64,000 nucleotides of DNA from Flavobacteriales bacterium (lineage in GTDB: Bacteria > Bacteroidota > Bacteroidia > Flavobacteriales_D > Sanyastnellaceae). Shown one piece after another: positions 1-11,193 of the stretch. The position numbers and the translations under genes are program-made. Under the pieces are notes generated by a model, which made no database searches, had not been told where the DNA came from, and worked only from the letters and a program-made list of their open reading frames with translations. Position 1 is the first letter of the stretch, and each line of letters begins with the position of its first letter. The stretch is from contig CANEVR010000004.1 of NCBI GenBank assembly GCA_947442505.1, positions 1 to 64,000 of the forward strand, written 5' to 3'.

Positions 1-375
1 CCACCCGTAGGACCTGCATTGGGTTCTAAAGGTGTAAACATCATGGAGTTCTGTAAGCAGTTCAATGCTAGAACACAAGATAAAGCTGGAAAGGTTTGCC
101 CAGTGCTGATTACAGTTTATGCTGACAAGTCTTTTGACTTTGTTATCAAAACTGCACCAGCCGCGACACAGTTGATGGAAGCATCGAAAGTGGCCAAAGG
201 ATCTGCAGAACCTAACCGTAAGAAAGTAGGAACTGTGACCTGGGACCAAGTTCGTGCTATCGCAGAAGACAAGATGCCTGATTTAAACTGCTTTACCATC
301 GAATCAGCAATGAGCATGGTAGCTGGAACAGCAAGAAGCATGGGTATTCAGGTTACAGGAGATCGCCCATTTTAA
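1..375 (+). CDS. rplK: 50S ribosomal protein L11 (5' partial)
   Basis: The reading frame is open from base 1, so the N-terminus lies outside the window. The visible part begins [19 protein letters not shown], the conserved proline-rich N-terminal domain that contacts translation factors, and ends in the RNA-binding domain with [13 protein letters not shown]11 binds 23S rRNA at the GTPase-associated centre. It is followed 16 bp later by rplA, the usual L11-L1 order. About 17 residues of a typical 140-145 aa protein appear to be missing. Confidence 0.97.
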   Translation, partial: PPVGPALGSKGVNIMEFCKQFNARTQDKAGKVCPVLITVYADKSFDFVIKTAPAATQLMEASKVAKGSAEPNRKKVGTVTWDQVRAIAEDKMPDLNCFTIESAMSMVAGTARSMGIQVTGDRPF

Positions 376-391
376 TCTAAAAAACTGAGAA

Positions 392-1084
392 ATGGCAACG
401 ATTACAAAGAACCGAAAAGCAGTAGCAGGGAAGTTTGACGCCAATAAGGCGCACACCTTGTTAGAAGCTGCTAATGTGGTGAAAAGCATCACCACCACCA
501 AGTTCGATGCATCAGTGGATATCGCAGTTCGTCTCGGTGTAGATCCAAAGAAATCCAACCAAATGGTTCGTGGAACGGTATCTCTTCCTCACGGAACAGG
601 TAGAACCGTTCGTGTTTTGGTATTGTGTACTCCCGACAAGGAGGCAGAAGCCAAGGCAGCCGGAGCAGATCACGTTGGTTTGACGGAGTACATCGACAAG
701 ATTAAAGCGGGATGGACCGATGTTGACGTTATTATTACCACACCCAGCGTAATGGGTCAGGTGGGAGCCTTAGGTAGAATACTCGGACCACGAGGATTGA
801 TGCCTAACCCCAAAACCGGAACAGTTACGATGGATGTCGGCAAAGCAGTTACTGAGAAAAAGGCAGGTAACATTGATTTCAAAGTGGACAAAGCAGGTAT
901 CGTTCATGCTAGCATCGGACGTGTGAGCTTTGATTCCCAAAAGTTGGCTGAAAATGCCCAAGAACTTTTAGGCACTATCATGAAACTTAAGCCCTCAGCT
1001 GCAAAAGGTACTTATGTAAAGAGCATTTATTTGTCCTCTACCATGAGTGCTGGTGTACCAGTAGATACTCGATCAGCTAACTAA
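392..1084 (+). CDS. rplA: 50S ribosomal protein L1
   Basis: The 230 aa product has normal L1 length and the family signature region with [18 protein letters not shown] near residues 128-145. L1 forms the mobile stalk on 23S rRNA that helps release deacylated tRNA. In many bacteria it represses its own operon by binding the mRNA leader; that leader would lie upstream of the window. The start ATG follows an A-rich stretch without a Shine-Dalgarno sequence, which is usual in Bacteroidota. Confidence 0.98.
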   Translation: MATITKNRKAVAGKFDANKAHTLLEAANVVKSITTTKFDASVDIAVRLGVDPKKSNQMVRGTVSLPHGTGRTVRVLVLCTPDKEAEAKAAGADHVGLTEYIDKIKAGWTDVDVIITTPSVMGQVGALGRILGPRGLMPNPKTGTVTMDVGKAVTEKKAGNIDFKVDKAGIVHASIGRVSFDSQKLAENAQELLGTIMKLKPSAAKGTYVKSIYLSSTMSAGVPVDTRSAN

Positions 1085-1097
1085 TCAGGTCAAATTC

Positions 1098-1113
1098 GGA
1101 GGAACTTAAAATG
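1098..1113 (+). promoter_or_regulatory. Strong Shine-Dalgarno site of rplJ
   Basis: GGAGG at 1098-1102 lies 8 bases before the rplJ ATG at 1111. Most other starts in this window have only A-rich leaders, so this canonical site stands out. It may reflect a special translation rate or L10-dependent control of this gene. Confidence 0.6.
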
Positions 1114-1629
1114 AACAAAGACCAAAAGAATCAGCAAATTGCAGAGCTAGTAGAATTGTTGAATAATACCAACATTTTCTACTTTGCGGACACTGCAGCA
1201 CTGAACGCCGAAGCGACCAGCAACCTTCGTAGAGAATGCTTCAAGAACAACGTCACCATGCGTGTTGTAAAAAACACCTTGTTGAAGAAAGCTTTGGAGC
1301 GCATCGAAGGAAAAGAGATTTCACCATTGTTTGATGCTTTAAAAGGCAACACTGCTGTTATGACAGCAGATGTGGTAAATGTCCCTGCTCGTTTGATCAA
1401 GGAGTTTAGAAAGAAACACGGAAAACCTTTTTTGAAGGGTGCCTTCATCATGGAGGATTGCTATGTAGGTGATGATATGTTAGACACTCTAGTTGCTATG
1501 AAGAGCAAAGAAGAGTTGGTTGGCGACATCATCGGATTGTTGCAATCTCCTGCAAGAAATATCATTTCAGCATTGCAGGCACACGCGGAAAAGAAATCCG
1601 AACCAGCGCAAGAGGAACAAAGCGCTTAA
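1111..1629 (+). CDS. rplJ: 50S ribosomal protein L10
   Basis: The 172 aa protein has the L10 N-terminal rRNA-binding domain (NTNIFYFADTAALNAEATSNLRR around residues 18-40; MRVVKNTLLKKAL around 50-62). Its C-terminal helical region anchors L7/L12 dimers. L10 forms the base of the stalk that recruits translational GTPases. It sits in the standard rplA-rplJ-rplL order. The C-terminus ends in a charged, low-complexity tail (KKSEPAQEEQSA). The start is preceded by an unusually good Shine-Dalgarno site. Confidence 0.98.
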   Translation: MNKDQKNQQIAELVELLNNTNIFYFADTAALNAEATSNLRRECFKNNVTMRVVKNTLLKKALERIEGKEISPLFDALKGNTAVMTADVVNVPARLIKEFRKKHGKPFLKGAFIMEDCYVGDDMLDTLVAMKSKEELVGDIIGLLQSPARNIISALQAHAEKKSEPAQEEQSA

Positions 1630-1672
1630 TTTGTTCCAAAAAAATTAAAGAACCTTTTAAAAATCAAATACA

Positions 1673-2041
1673 ATGGCAGATTTGAAAGCTATGGCGGAAA
1701 GCCTGGTTAACTTAACAGTAAAAGAAGTTAACGAGTTGGCTACCATTTTGAAAGACGATTATGGAATTGAGCCAGCTGCTGCAGCAGTAGTTATGGCTGG
1801 TCCAGGCGCTGGCCCAGCAGCAGAAGAAAAGACATCTTTTGATGTAATTTTGACTGAGGCAGGTGCCAACAAATTGGCAATCGTTAAACTTGTAAAAGAT
1901 CTTACTGGTCTTGGCTTGAAAGAAGCCAAAGATGTAGTAGATAAAGCTCCATCACCTTTGAAGAGCGGTGTTACCAAAGACGAAGCAAACGGCTTGAAAA
2001 CACAACTTGAAGAAGCAGGAGCAAAAGTTGAGATCAAGTAA
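1673..2041 (+). CDS. rplL: 50S ribosomal protein L7/L12
   Basis: The 122 aa product has the classic layout: an N-terminal dimerisation domain, an Ala/Gly/Pro hinge around residues 36-52 ([17 protein letters not shown]) and a C-terminal factor-binding domain with [20 protein letters not shown]. It is the multicopy stalk protein that stimulates EF-Tu and EF-G. Immediately downstream is a strong hairpin before rpoB, so it is the last ribosomal protein gene of the run. Confidence 0.98.
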   Translation: MADLKAMAESLVNLTVKEVNELATILKDDYGIEPAAAAVVMAGPGAGPAAEEKTSFDVILTEAGANKLAIVKLVKDLTGLGLKEAKDVVDKAPSPLKSGVTKDEANGLKTQLEEAGAKVEIK

Positions 2042-2058
2042 TTTACAACAACACTTCT

Positions 2059-2096
2059 AAGTTTAGGCCTCCCGTAAATCGGGGTGGCCTAAACTT
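2059..2096 (+). promoter_or_regulatory. Attenuator-like hairpin between rplL and rpoB
   Basis: An 11-bp perfect inverted repeat (AAGTTTAGGCC at 2059-2069 with GGCCTAAACTT at 2086-2096) encloses a second CCCG/CGGG stem with a TAAAT loop. Only a short GTTTTC follows, so it is a poor intrinsic terminator. It more likely gives partial read-through or an RNA-processing site that lowers rpoBC expression relative to the ribosomal proteins. The same junction is controlled in E. coli, but homology of mechanism is only an inference. Confidence 0.65.
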
Positions 2097-2161
2097 GTTT
2101 TCATGACAGTAGGTCTGTCAAATTGTTTAGAGTATTTCGTGAACCATTAATAGAACGACCC

Positions 2162-5100
2162 TTGGCAACGCTAAAAAAAACAGAGGATAGAGTAAATTTC
2201 TCGTCCACCAAAAGTTTCTACGATTACCCAGATTTTCTAGAAATTCAGTTGGCCTCATTCCGTGAGTTCTTCCAGTTGGAAACCAATCCAGAGAACCGCA
2301 GCAATGAAGGTCTATTTAAAGTATTTGCTGAGAATTTCCCCATCACAGACACACGCAATCAGTTTGTCTTGGAATTCTTAGACTATTTTATCGATCCCCC
2401 CCGTTACACCATTGATGAGTGTATCGAGCGTGGATTGACCTATAGCGTCCCGCTAAAAGCAAAATTGAAATTGTATTGTACCGATCCTGAGCATGAAGAC
2501 TTTGAAACCATCGTTCAGGATGTTTATTTGGGTACAATCCCTTATATGACGCCCCAAGGATCATTTGTGATCAATGGAGCAGAGCGTGTAATTGTTTCTC
2601 AATTGCACCGTTCACCTGGTGTGTTCTTTGGCCAAAGCCGTCACGCCAATGGTACTAAATTATACAGTGCCCGTATCATTCCTTTCAAGGGTTCTTGGAT
2701 TGAATTTGCAACGGACATTAATAACGTAATGTACGCCTATATCGACCGTAAAAAGAAGTTACCTGTAACAACTTTATTGCGTGCGATAGGTTACGAAAGT
2801 GATCGTCAAATCCTTGAAATTTTTAACCTTGCTGAAGAAGTTAAGGTTTCTAAAGCTGGTCTTTCTCGTGTTTTAGGAAGAAGATTGGCCGCACGTGTGT
2901 TGCGCACTTGGATTGAGGATTTTGTTGATGAAGATACAGGTGAAGTTGTTTCTATCGAAAGAAATGAAGTTGTGCTTGATCGTGAGGTTGTCCTAGAGGA
3001 ACAACACATCGATCAAATCGTTGATAGTGGAGCTAAAGTGGTTATTCTTCACAAAGAAGAAAGCAATGCTGCTGATTTTACCATTATCCACAATACTTTG
3101 CAAAAGGATACTACCAATTCTGAAAAAGAAGCAGTAGAATATATTTATCGTCAGTTGCGCAACGCGGAGCCACCAGATTTGGAGACTGCGCGCAGTGTCA
3201 TTGATAAGTTGTTCTTCTCAGAACAACGTTATGATTTAGGAGAAGTTGGTCGTTTCCGCATCAACCGCAAGTTGGGATTGAATATCGATCCTAATCAAAG
3301 AACATTGACCAAAGAAGACATCATGTCCATCATCACTTATTTGATTGAGTTGGTGAATTCAAAGGCTGATGTTGATGATATCGATCACTTGTCCAATCGT
3401 CGTGTACGTACTGTTGGCGAACAATTGTATAATCAGTTCGCAGTTGGTTTGGCCCGTATGGCCCGCACCATCCGTGAGCGTATGAACGTTCGTGACAATG
3501 AGGTATTTACCCCGATTGACTTGATCAATGCCAAGACCTTGAGTTCAGTAATTAACTCTTTCTTTGGTACCAATCAGTTGTCTCAGTTTATGGACCAAAC
3601 CAATCCTTTGTCTGAAGTGACGCACAAGCGTCGTATGTCAGCCTTGGGACCCGGCGGTCTTTCCAGAGAGCGTGCGGGCTTTGAGGTTCGTGACGTTCAC
3701 TACACGCACTATGGTCGTTTGTGTACCATTGAAACACCAGAAGGACCAAACATCGGTTTGATTTCTTCATTGTGTGTTTACGCAAAAATTAATCGTCTTG
3801 GATTTATCGAGACACCTTACCGTAAGGTGGACAATGGTAAAGCCAATATGAATAACGAGGGTGTTATTTATTTGACTGCGGAAGATGAGGATTCAAAAGT
3901 AATTGCGCAGGCCAATGCTGACGTGGATGAGAAAGGTAATTTCCTTACCCCACAAGTGAAGGCCCGTTTGGAAGGTGACTTCCCAATTATTCCTCCAACA
4001 GATTTGAGTTTGATGGACGTTGCGCCCAATCAAATTGCTTCTATCGCGGCCTCATTGATTCCGTTTTTGGAGCATGATGATGCCAACCGTGCCTTGATGG
4101 GATCAAACATGATGCGTCAAGCTGTACCTTTGATGAGACCTGAAGCACCAATCGTTGGTACAGGTTTAGAGGGTAGAGTAGCTAAGGACTCTCGTGTTTT
4201 GTTGACTGCAGAAGGTGATGGTGTTGTTGAATTTGTTGATGCCAACGAAATTAGAATTCGTTACAAGCGCAATGAAGAAGATGAGTTGGTGAGTTTTGAC
4301 TCAGCTGTGAAATCTTACAATATTCGTAAATTCTCCAAGACCAATCAAAGTATGTGCGTTAACCTTCGTCCTATTGTGATGAAAGGAGATCGTGTAACTG
4401 AGGGACAAATCATGGTAGAAGGTTACGGAACACGTCAGGGAGAATTGGCATTGGGTAGAAACTTAAAAGTGGCTTTCATGCCATGGAAGGGTTACAACTT
4501 TGAGGATGCCATCGTGATCTCTGAGCGCGTTGTGCGTGATGATATCTTTACTTCTATACACGTAGATGAGTACATCACTGAGGTGAGAGATACCAAGCGT
4601 GGTGTAGAGGAATTGACAGCAGATATTCCAAACGTTTCAGAAGAAGCCACCAAGGATTTGGATGAAAACGGAATCATCCGTGTAGGAGCTGAAGTGAAGG
4701 AAGGTGATATCTTAATTGGTAAAATCACGCCAAAAGGTGAAACTGATCCAACTCCAGAAGAGAAATTATTGCGTGCCATCTTTGGTGACAAAGCAGGTGA
4801 TGTGAAGGATGCTTCTTTGAAAGTTCCGCCAGCAGCTGCAGGTGTTGTCATTGACAAGAAATTGTTCCAACGCCAAATCAAAGAGAAGAAGGCATTAAAG
4901 ACAACAGAAAAAGCGCAAGTAGACCAATTGGATCGTGAGCACGAAAAAGAAGTTGCTGATTTGAAGCGCATCTTGGTGGAGAAATTGTTGGCTTTGGTGA
5001 AAGAGAATACCTCACAAGGCGTTTTCAATTACTTCAAAGAAGAGCAAATCAAGAAAGGAACCAAGTTCAATGCGAAAGCTTTAATGACCATTGACTACAG

Positions 5101-6004
5101 TGTTGTAAATTCAGATGCTTGGACCAAGGACAATCACATCAATGAGTTGGTAAAACGCGCCATTCACAACTACAATTTGAAATACAATGAGTCGTTGGGT
5201 GGATACAAGCGCAAGAAATTCCAATTAACCGTTGGTGATGAATTACCAGCAGGTATCGTGAAGTTGGCTAAGGTTTACATCGCTCAAAAACGTAAGTTGA
5301 GAGTAGGTGATAAGATGGCTGGTCGTCACGGAAACAAGGGTATTGTTGCCCGTATTGTCCGTGATGAAGACATGCCGTTCTTAGAGGATGGAACACCAGT
5401 AGATATCGTTTTGAATCCACTAGGGGTACCATCACGTATGAACTTGGGTCAGATTTATGAAACCGTTTTGGGATGGGCAGGTTTGAAGTTGGGTAAAAAG
5501 TATGCTACACCCATTTTTGATGGAGCTAACTTTGACGACATCAATGCTTATACTGACGAAGCGGGAGTACCTAGATATGGTGTTACCTATCTTTATGATG
5601 GAGGAACAGGTGAGCGTTTTGAGCAACAGGCTACAGTGGGTGTGATCTACATGATCAAATTGAGCCACATGGTAGATGACAAGATGCACGCTCGTTCTAT
5701 CGGACCATACTCTTTGATTACCCAACAACCATTGGGTGGTAAAGCACAGTTTGGAGGTCAGCGTTTTGGAGAGATGGAGGTTTGGGCGTTGGAGGCATTT
5801 GGTGCTGCCAATATCCTACAAGAAATCTTGACCGTTAAGTCGGATGACGTAATGGGAAGAGCCAAGACGTATGAGTGCATTGTTAAAGGTGAAAATATGC
5901 CAACCCCAGGAATCCCAGAATCATTCAATGTATTGTTGCATGAGTTGAGAGGATTGGGATTGAACATCACTTTGAACCCCACCAATCCAACCAATCAAAA
6001 CTAA
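2162..6004 (+). CDS. rpoB: DNA-directed RNA polymerase beta subunit
   Basis: This is the catalytic beta subunit. It has family-typical blocks such as [19 protein letters not shown], the rifampicin region ([18 protein letters not shown], then [13 protein letters not shown]) and the C-terminal [20 protein letters not shown]. No ATG fits the frame. TTG at 2162 gives [15 protein letters not shown], which resembles recalled Bacteroidota RpoB N-termini. A more upstream TTG at 2123 would add 13 residues and is the alternative. The Rif region looks wild type (the S, Q, D and H positions are present). Confidence 0.97.
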   Translation: MATLKKTEDRVNFSSTKSFYDYPDFLEIQLASFREFFQLETNPENRSNEGLFKVFAENFPITDTRNQFVLEFLDYFIDPPRYTIDECIERGLTYSVPLKAKLKLYCTDPEHEDFETIVQDVYLGTIPYMTPQGSFVINGAERVIVSQLHRSPGVFFGQSRHANGTKLYSARIIPFKGSWIEFATDINNVMYAYIDRKKKLPVTTLLRAIGYESDRQILEIFNLAEEVKVSKAGLSRVLGRRLAARVLRTWIEDFVDEDTGEVVSIERNEVVLDREVVLEEQHIDQIVDSGAKVVILHKEESNAADFTIIHNTLQKDTTNSEKEAVEYIYRQLRNAEPPDLETARSVIDKLFFSEQRYDLGEVGRFRINRKLGLNIDPNQRTLTKEDIMSIITYLIELVNSKADVDDIDHLSNRRVRTVGEQLYNQFAVGLARMARTIRERMNVRDNEVFTPIDLINAKTLSSVINSFFGTNQLSQFMDQTNPLSEVTHKRRMSALGPGGLSRERAGFEVRDVHYTHYGRLCTIETPEGPNIGLISSLCVYAKINRLGFIETPYRKVDNGKANMNNEGVIYLTAEDEDSKVIAQANADVDEKGNFLTPQVKARLEGDFPIIPPTDLSLMDVAPNQIASIAASLIPFLEHDDANRALMGSNMMRQAVPLMRPEAPIVGTGLEGRVAKDSRVLLTAEGDGVVEFVDANEIRIRYKRNEEDELVSFDSAVKSYNIRKFSKTNQSMCVNLRPIVMKGDRVTEGQIMVEGYGTRQGELALGRNLKVAFMPWKGYNFEDAIVISERVVRDDIFTSIHVDEYITEVRDTKRGVEELTADIPNVSEEATKDLDENGIIRVGAEVKEGDILIGKITPKGETDPTPEEKLLRAIFGDKAGDVKDASLKVPPAAAGVVIDKKLFQRQIKEKKALKTTEKAQVDQLDREHEKEVADLKRILVEKLLALVKENTSQGVFNYFKEEQIKKGTKFNAKALMTIDYSVVNSDAWTKDNHINELVKRAIHNYNLKYNESLGGYKRKKFQLTVGDELPAGIVKLAKVYIAQKRKLRVGDKMAGRHGNKGIVARIVRDEDMPFLEDGTPVDIVLNPLGVPSRMNLGQIYETVLGWAGLKLGKKYATPIFDGANFDDINAYTDEAGVPRYGVTYLYDGGTGERFEQQATVGVIYMIKLSHMVDDKMHARSIGPYSLITQQPLGGKAQFGGQRFGEMEVWALEAFGAANILQEILTVKSDDVMGRAKTYECIVKGENMPTPGIPESFNVLLHELRGLGLNITLNPTNPTNQN

Positions 6005-6032
6005 GTTATCGTAGAACTTTATATAGAAAGCA

Positions 6033-9000
6033 ATGCTTCAATCAAAGAAAGTAAATAAGCAATCAAGCGACTTTAAGTCGATAACCATCAGTTTGGCATC
6101 ACCAGAGAGCATCTTAGATCGCTCTCATGGTGAAGTGCTAAAGCCTGAAACCATCAATTACCGCACATACAAGCCAGAAAGAGATGGTTTGTTTTGTGAG
6201 AAAATTTTTGGGCCAGTAAAGGACTACGAATGTCATTGCGGTAAGTACAAGCGTATTCGCTATAAAGGAATCGTTTGTGACCGTTGTGGAGTAGAGGTTA
6301 CTGAAAAGAAAGTGCGTCGTGAGCGTATGGGACACATTTCCCTTACAGTTCCTGTAGCTCACATTTGGTATTTCCGTTCATTGCCCAATAAAATTGGATA
6401 TTTGTTGGGAATGCCCACCAAGAAGTTGGATCAAATCATTTATTATGAGCGTTATGTTGTAATCAATGTTGGTCCGGCGGTAAATGCTGAAGGAAATGCA
6501 TTCATGGAGAACGACTTCTTGACAGAAGAAGAGTACATGGATGTCTTGGAGAAATTGCCAAGAGAGAATCAGTTTTTGGATGACAAAGATCCCAATAAGT
6601 TTGTTGCCAAAATGGGTGCGGATGCATTGCATGAAATGTTGTCTCGTATCAATTTGGATGAATTGTCTTTTGATTTAAGACACAAAGCCAATACAGAAAC
6701 TTCACAACAACGCAAAAATGAAGCTTTAAAGCGTTTGCAAGTTGTTGAAGCATTCCGTGATGCCAATACCCGTATTGTGAATAAGCCAGAGTGGATGATT
6801 ACACGCGTTGTGCCTGTAATTCCACCCGAATTGCGCCCATTGGTTCCATTGGATGGTGGTCGTTTTGCCACTTCTGACTTGAATGATTTGTACCGTCGTG
6901 TTATTATTCGTAACAACCGTTTGAAGCGTTTGGTAGAAATCAAAGCGCCAGATGTGATTTTGCGTAATGAGAAACGTATGTTGCAAGAGGCGGTGGATTC
7001 ATTGTTTGATAATAGCCGCAAGTCTTCAGCAGTGAAGACAGAGAGCAATCGTCCTTTGAAGTCATTGTCTGATTCCTTGAAAGGAAAGCAAGGTCGTTTC
7101 CGTCAAAACTTGTTGGGTAAGCGTGTTGACTATTCAGCGCGTTCTGTTATTGTCGTAGGTCCAGAGTTAAAATTGCATGAGTGCGGTTTGCCCAAGGACA
7201 TGGCAGCAGAATTGTTCAAGCCATTTATCATCCGCAAGATGATTGAGCGTGGAATTGTGAAGACTGTTAAATCAGCCAAGAAAATTGTAGATAAGAAAGA
7301 AGCCATTGTTTGGGATATTTTGGAGAACGTATTGAAAGGACATCCAGTTCTTTTGAACCGTGCCCCAACCCTTCACAGATTAGGTATTCAAGCATTCCAA
7401 CCAAAATTGATTGAGGGCAAGGCCATTCAATTGCATCCGTTGGTTTGTACGGCCTTCAACGCTGACTTTGATGGTGACCAGATGGCGGTTCACGTTCCAC
7501 TTGGACCTGCAGCCATTTTGGAAGCCCAATTGTTGATGTTGGCTTCTCATAACATTTTGAATCCTGCTAACGGAGCGCCAATCACGGTACCTTCTCAGGA
7601 CATGGTATTGGGATTGTACTACATCACCAAATCACGTGTTGGTACTCCCGAGCATCCTTGCAAAGGAGAGAACATGACGTTCTATTCTCCAGAGGAGGTA
7701 ATCATTGCCTTCAATGAAGGCAAGTTGGATTTGCACGCCAATATTAAGGTTCGTTGGACTGACTATGCAGGAAATGCATCCATCATTGAAACAACATGTG
7801 GACGTGTCATTTTCAACGAGGTTGTTCCAAAAGAAGTTGGTTTCATCAATCAATTATTGACCAAGAAAGCATTAAGAGATATCATTGGAGACATCTTAAA
7901 GATTGTTGGTGTAGCGCGTGCTGCCAAGTTCTTGGATTCAATGAAAGATTTGGGATACTATTGGGCCTTTAGAGGTGGATTGTCCTTTAAGTTGACAGAC
8001 GTTGTTATTCCTGCTGAGAAAGATAAGTTGGTGAGCTTGGCTACTGAGAAAGTAACTGAGGTATTTGAGAACTATAACATGGGTCTTATCACCAACAACG
8101 AACGTTACAACCAGGTTATTGACATTTGGACCAATACCAATTCACGTTTGACCAATATATTGATGGACCGCTTGAAGTCGGATCAGCAAGGTTTCAACAG
8201 CATCTACATGATGTTTGATTCTGGAGCCCGTGGTTCCAAGGAGCAGATTCGTCAGTTGGCTGGTATGCGTGGTTTGATGGCTAAGCCGCAAAAGAACGCT
8301 GCTGCAGGTGGACAAGACATGATTGAGAACCCGATCTTGGCGAACTTCAAAGAAGGTTTGTCGATCTTGGAGTACTTCATCTCTACCCATGGTGCGCGTA
8401 AAGGTTTGGCCGATACGGCATTGAAAACAGCTGATGCTGGATACTTGACGCGTCGTCTTGTTGACGTTGCCCAAGATGTTATCATCAATGAAGTGGATTG
8501 CGGAACTTTGAGAGGATTGGTTACTTCCGCATTGAAGAAGGCCGATGATGTTGTTGAAAGTTTGAGAGACCGCATTTTAGGACGTGTAAGCGTTCATGAT
8601 ATTTACCACCCAGAAACAGGAGAGTTGATTGTTGAAGCAGCGCAAGAAATTACTGAAGATTTTGCAGATGCCATTGACAATGCAGGTATAGAGGAAGTTG
8701 AAATTCGTTCTGTATTAACTTGTGAAAGCAAACGAGGAGTTTGTGCCAAGTGTTACGGCCGTGATTTGGCTTCAGGTAAAATGGTTCAAGAAGGTTTGGC
8801 TGCCGGTGTTATCGCAGCACAATCAATTGGTGAGCCTGGTACACAGTTGACGTTGCGTACATTCCACACGGGTGGTGCGTCTTCAGCTAGTGCCATTGAT
8901 AATGATATCCTTGCCAAGTACAGCGGTTTGGTTGAAATCGATGAATTGCGCACAGTAGAGAATGCTCAAGGAAAAACCATCGTTGTTTCTCGTTCATCGG

Positions 9001-10304
9001 AATTGAAAATCACAGATGAAAAATCAGGTGCAACGGTGATGACTGTTAATCTTCCATACGGATCAACATTGATGGTAAAGCACAATGATACGGTCAAGAA
9101 GGGAGATGTGTTGTGTGAGTTTGACCCATTCAACAGTGTCATCATCACAGAAGAAGATGGTAATGTTCAATTTGAAGCTGTAGAGGAAGGAATTACTTTC
9201 AAAACAGAGGTCGATGAGCAAACCGGTTTCTCTGAAAAGATTATCATTGAATCAAAGGATAAGAAAAAGAATCCGAGCATCAAGATTGTTCGCAACAAGG
9301 AAGAAGTTCGTGAATACTCACTTCCAGTTGGAGCTCACTTGAATGTTGAAGCAGGACAGAAGTTAACCAAAGGTACCATCTTGGCTAAGATTCCAAGAAT
9401 GGCCGGTCGTGGTGGTGATATCACCGGAGGTCTTCCTCGTGTAACTGAATTGTTTGAAGCACGTAATCCATCTAATCCAGCTGTTGTTTCTGAGATTGAC
9501 GGTATCGTGAAGTATGGTAACACCAAGCGTGGTAATCGTGAGATCACGGTACAATCAAGGACTGGTGAAGAGCGCAAGTATTTGATTCCATTGTCCAAGC
9601 ATATCTTGGTTCAATCAGAAGATTTTGTTCGTGCAGGTATGCCGTTGTCAGATGGTGCTGTTTCTCCAGGCGATATCCTAGATATCCAAGGTCCAACAGC
9701 AGTGCAAGAGTACTTGGTGAATGAAATTCAAGAGGTTTACCGTTTGCAAGGTGTGAAAATCAATGACAAACATTTTGAGGTGATTGTTCGTCAGATGATG
9801 CGTAAAGTGGAAATCACGGATGCTGGAGATAGCCGTTTCTTGGAGAATACATCAGTTGACAAAGCTGAGTTCTTGGAAGAAAATGATTTGTTGTTCGATA
9901 AAGTAGTGATCATCGAGCCCGGAGAAACGGATCGTTACAAAGCAGGTCAGATCATCACAGTTCGTCAAATGCGTGATGAGAATACCAATTTGAAACGCAA
10001 TGATCAGAAGGAGATGGAAGCAAGACCTGCTATTACAGCAACCGCGCGTCCAATGCTCCAAGGAATCACCCGTGCTTCATTGCAGACTGAATCATGGATC
10101 TCTGCGGCATCTTTCCAAGAGACCACGAAAGTATTGAATGAGGCTGCTGTTCAAGGTAAAACAGATTATCTCATCGGATTGAAAGAAAACGTTATCGTGG
10201 GTCACCACATCCCAGCTGGTTCTGGTGTGAGAAGATTCCAGAAGATGATTGTTGGATCCAATAAAGAGTATGTGGAATTGATGGCGAAGAGAGATAGTGA
10301 ATAA
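6033..10304 (+). CDS. rpoC: DNA-directed RNA polymerase beta' subunit
   Basis: The 1423 aa product has full length for Bacteroidota. The N-terminal zinc-ribbon cysteines are at residues 67, 69, 82 and 85. The absolutely conserved Mg-binding loop [12 protein letters not shown] has Asp 478, 480 and 482. The second zinc site ([13 protein letters not shown]) and the trigger-loop-region block [21 protein letters not shown] are present. It starts 28 bp after rpoB and is followed by a strong terminator, so it ends the operon. Confidence 0.98.
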   Translation: MLQSKKVNKQSSDFKSITISLASPESILDRSHGEVLKPETINYRTYKPERDGLFCEKIFGPVKDYECHCGKYKRIRYKGIVCDRCGVEVTEKKVRRERMGHISLTVPVAHIWYFRSLPNKIGYLLGMPTKKLDQIIYYERYVVINVGPAVNAEGNAFMENDFLTEEEYMDVLEKLPRENQFLDDKDPNKFVAKMGADALHEMLSRINLDELSFDLRHKANTETSQQRKNEALKRLQVVEAFRDANTRIVNKPEWMITRVVPVIPPELRPLVPLDGGRFATSDLNDLYRRVIIRNNRLKRLVEIKAPDVILRNEKRMLQEAVDSLFDNSRKSSAVKTESNRPLKSLSDSLKGKQGRFRQNLLGKRVDYSARSVIVVGPELKLHECGLPKDMAAELFKPFIIRKMIERGIVKTVKSAKKIVDKKEAIVWDILENVLKGHPVLLNRAPTLHRLGIQAFQPKLIEGKAIQLHPLVCTAFNADFDGDQMAVHVPLGPAAILEAQLLMLASHNILNPANGAPITVPSQDMVLGLYYITKSRVGTPEHPCKGENMTFYSPEEVIIAFNEGKLDLHANIKVRWTDYAGNASIIETTCGRVIFNEVVPKEVGFINQLLTKKALRDIIGDILKIVGVARAAKFLDSMKDLGYYWAFRGGLSFKLTDVVIPAEKDKLVSLATEKVTEVFENYNMGLITNNERYNQVIDIWTNTNSRLTNILMDRLKSDQQGFNSIYMMFDSGARGSKEQIRQLAGMRGLMAKPQKNAAAGGQDMIENPILANFKEGLSILEYFISTHGARKGLADTALKTADAGYLTRRLVDVAQDVIINEVDCGTLRGLVTSALKKADDVVESLRDRILGRVSVHDIYHPETGELIVEAAQEITEDFADAIDNAGIEEVEIRSVLTCESKRGVCAKCYGRDLASGKMVQEGLAAGVIAAQSIGEPGTQLTLRTFHTGGASSASAIDNDILAKYSGLVEIDELRTVENAQGKTIVVSRSSELKITDEKSGATVMTVNLPYGSTLMVKHNDTVKKGDVLCEFDPFNSVIITEEDGNVQFEAVEEGITFKTEVDEQTGFSEKIIIESKDKKKNPSIKIVRNKEEVREYSLPVGAHLNVEAGQKLTKGTILAKIPRMAGRGGDITGGLPRVTELFEARNPSNPAVVSEIDGIVKYGNTKRGNREITVQSRTGEERKYLIPLSKHILVQSEDFVRAGMPLSDGAVSPGDILDIQGPTAVQEYLVNEIQEVYRLQGVKINDKHFEVIVRQMMRKVEITDAGDSRFLENTSVDKAEFLEENDLLFDKVVIIEPGETDRYKAGQIITVRQMRDENTNLKRNDQKEMEARPAITATARPMLQGITRASLQTESWISAASFQETTKVLNEAAVQGKTDYLIGLKENVIVGHHIPAGSGVRRFQKMIVGSNKEYVELMAKRDSE

Positions 10305-10330
10305 TTATTGAATCATAAATGAAACCTTAA

Positions 10331-10358
10331 AAACCCTCTACGTGTAGAGGGTTTTTTA
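10331..10358 (+). terminator. Intrinsic terminator after rpoC
   Basis: ACCCTCTAC pairs with GTAGAGGGT around a very short loop and is followed by TTTTTT, 27 bp past the rpoC stop. It closes the rplK-rpoC transcript. Confidence 0.9.
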
Positions 10359-10386
10359 TTGTATCTTGTAACGATATTAAGAATAA

Positions 10387-10577
10387 TTAGAATTTTTTCT
10401 TTACTGATGATTCGTAATCATTTGCTTGCTCAACCCAAGATAGACAACGGAACTGCATTGTAAGTGCCGATTTACCGTTAATTAAAAACGAATTATCCGC
10501 AGAAAGATTATAATTTTCAGCAACCAATTTACTATTGATTAAGTTGAGTAAAGGCAAGTTCAAGGGTGCAAAAGAAT
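10387..10577 (-). pseudogene. Possible C-terminal gene remnant, minus strand
   Basis: About 63 codons are open on the minus strand, ending in TAA at 10387-10389. There is no good start codon, and a TAA closes the frame upstream. The peptide includes AENYNLSADNSFLINGK and FRCLSWVEQANDYESSVKKKF, which has protein-like composition. I do not recognise a family. It could be the eroded 3' end of a lost gene, or chance. The rest of 10305-10676 shows only the rpoC terminator and AT-rich DNA. Confidence 0.22.
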
Positions 10578-10676
10578 TTTAAGATAGAAAACTTTAAATG
10601 AACAAATTTTTCGATGATTGAAAGGGTGAATGTTCTCAGACAGATGATTTGGTGATATTGGGAATTAAGATATAAT

Positions 10677-11177
10677 GTGAAGCCAACAATATTAAAATAT
10701 CAAACACGATTATCTTCGATGGAGGTGGAGTCCGTTATTGATAAAATTATAGCTGAATCCAATAAGTTGAGTGTTCACAAACGCTTTTTAAAGATTACAA
10801 TCAACTGCCTGATAGAGTTGATTGATAATGCTTTTCGTTATACTTCTGAGGCCTCTGATGTTTGGATCGAAATTGAGTTATCACCTGAACAGGTATCTTT
10901 TGTTGTAATGAATCAATCCACGTTGAGTGATGTAGAAGTTTTAATGCTTCAGGTTGAAAGTTACAAGCGAATGTCAGATGATGAGTTGGATTTGTTGTAT
11001 CGGCAAAAGCTGTCAAACAATTCTTTCAATGAACGCGGTGGTGCTGGATTGGGGCTATTGCAAATCATGCGAAAAGATTGTTTGAAAGAGATTGTGATTT
11101 CACCCAAGTTGGGTGTGTCGAGTAACGTATACTGCAGGGTCTATTTGAAATTGAAAAAATACAATCATGAAGAGTGA
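10677..11177 (+). CDS. SiaB-like (DUF6272) histidine-kinase-type ATPase
   Basis: The 166 aa protein has a GHKL ATPase-like core: an N-box-like CLIELIDNAFRYT near residues 43-55 and a glycine-rich lid ERGGAGLGLLQIMRK near 120-134. There are no sensor, phosphoacceptor or membrane segments. This matches my memory of small SiaB-type kinases that regulate partner proteins by serine phosphorylation in biofilm signalling. The usual SiaA or SiaC partners are not adjacent. The start is GTG at 10677; ATG at 10720 would shorten it by 14 residues. The function is inferred from fold only. Confidence 0.6.
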   Translation: MKPTILKYQTRLSSMEVESVIDKIIAESNKLSVHKRFLKITINCLIELIDNAFRYTSEASDVWIEIELSPEQVSFVVMNQSTLSDVEVLMLQVESYKRMSDDELDLLYRQKLSNNSFNERGGAGLGLLQIMRKDCLKEIVISPKLGVSSNVYCRVYLKLKKYNHEE

Positions 11178-11193
11178 TTTGATTATTCTTTCC

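Noticed and set aside
4492-5028. 178-codon minus-strand ORF
   Set aside because: It lies wholly inside rpoB, whose product is unambiguous; composition is Ser/Phe rich, as expected of antisense frames.
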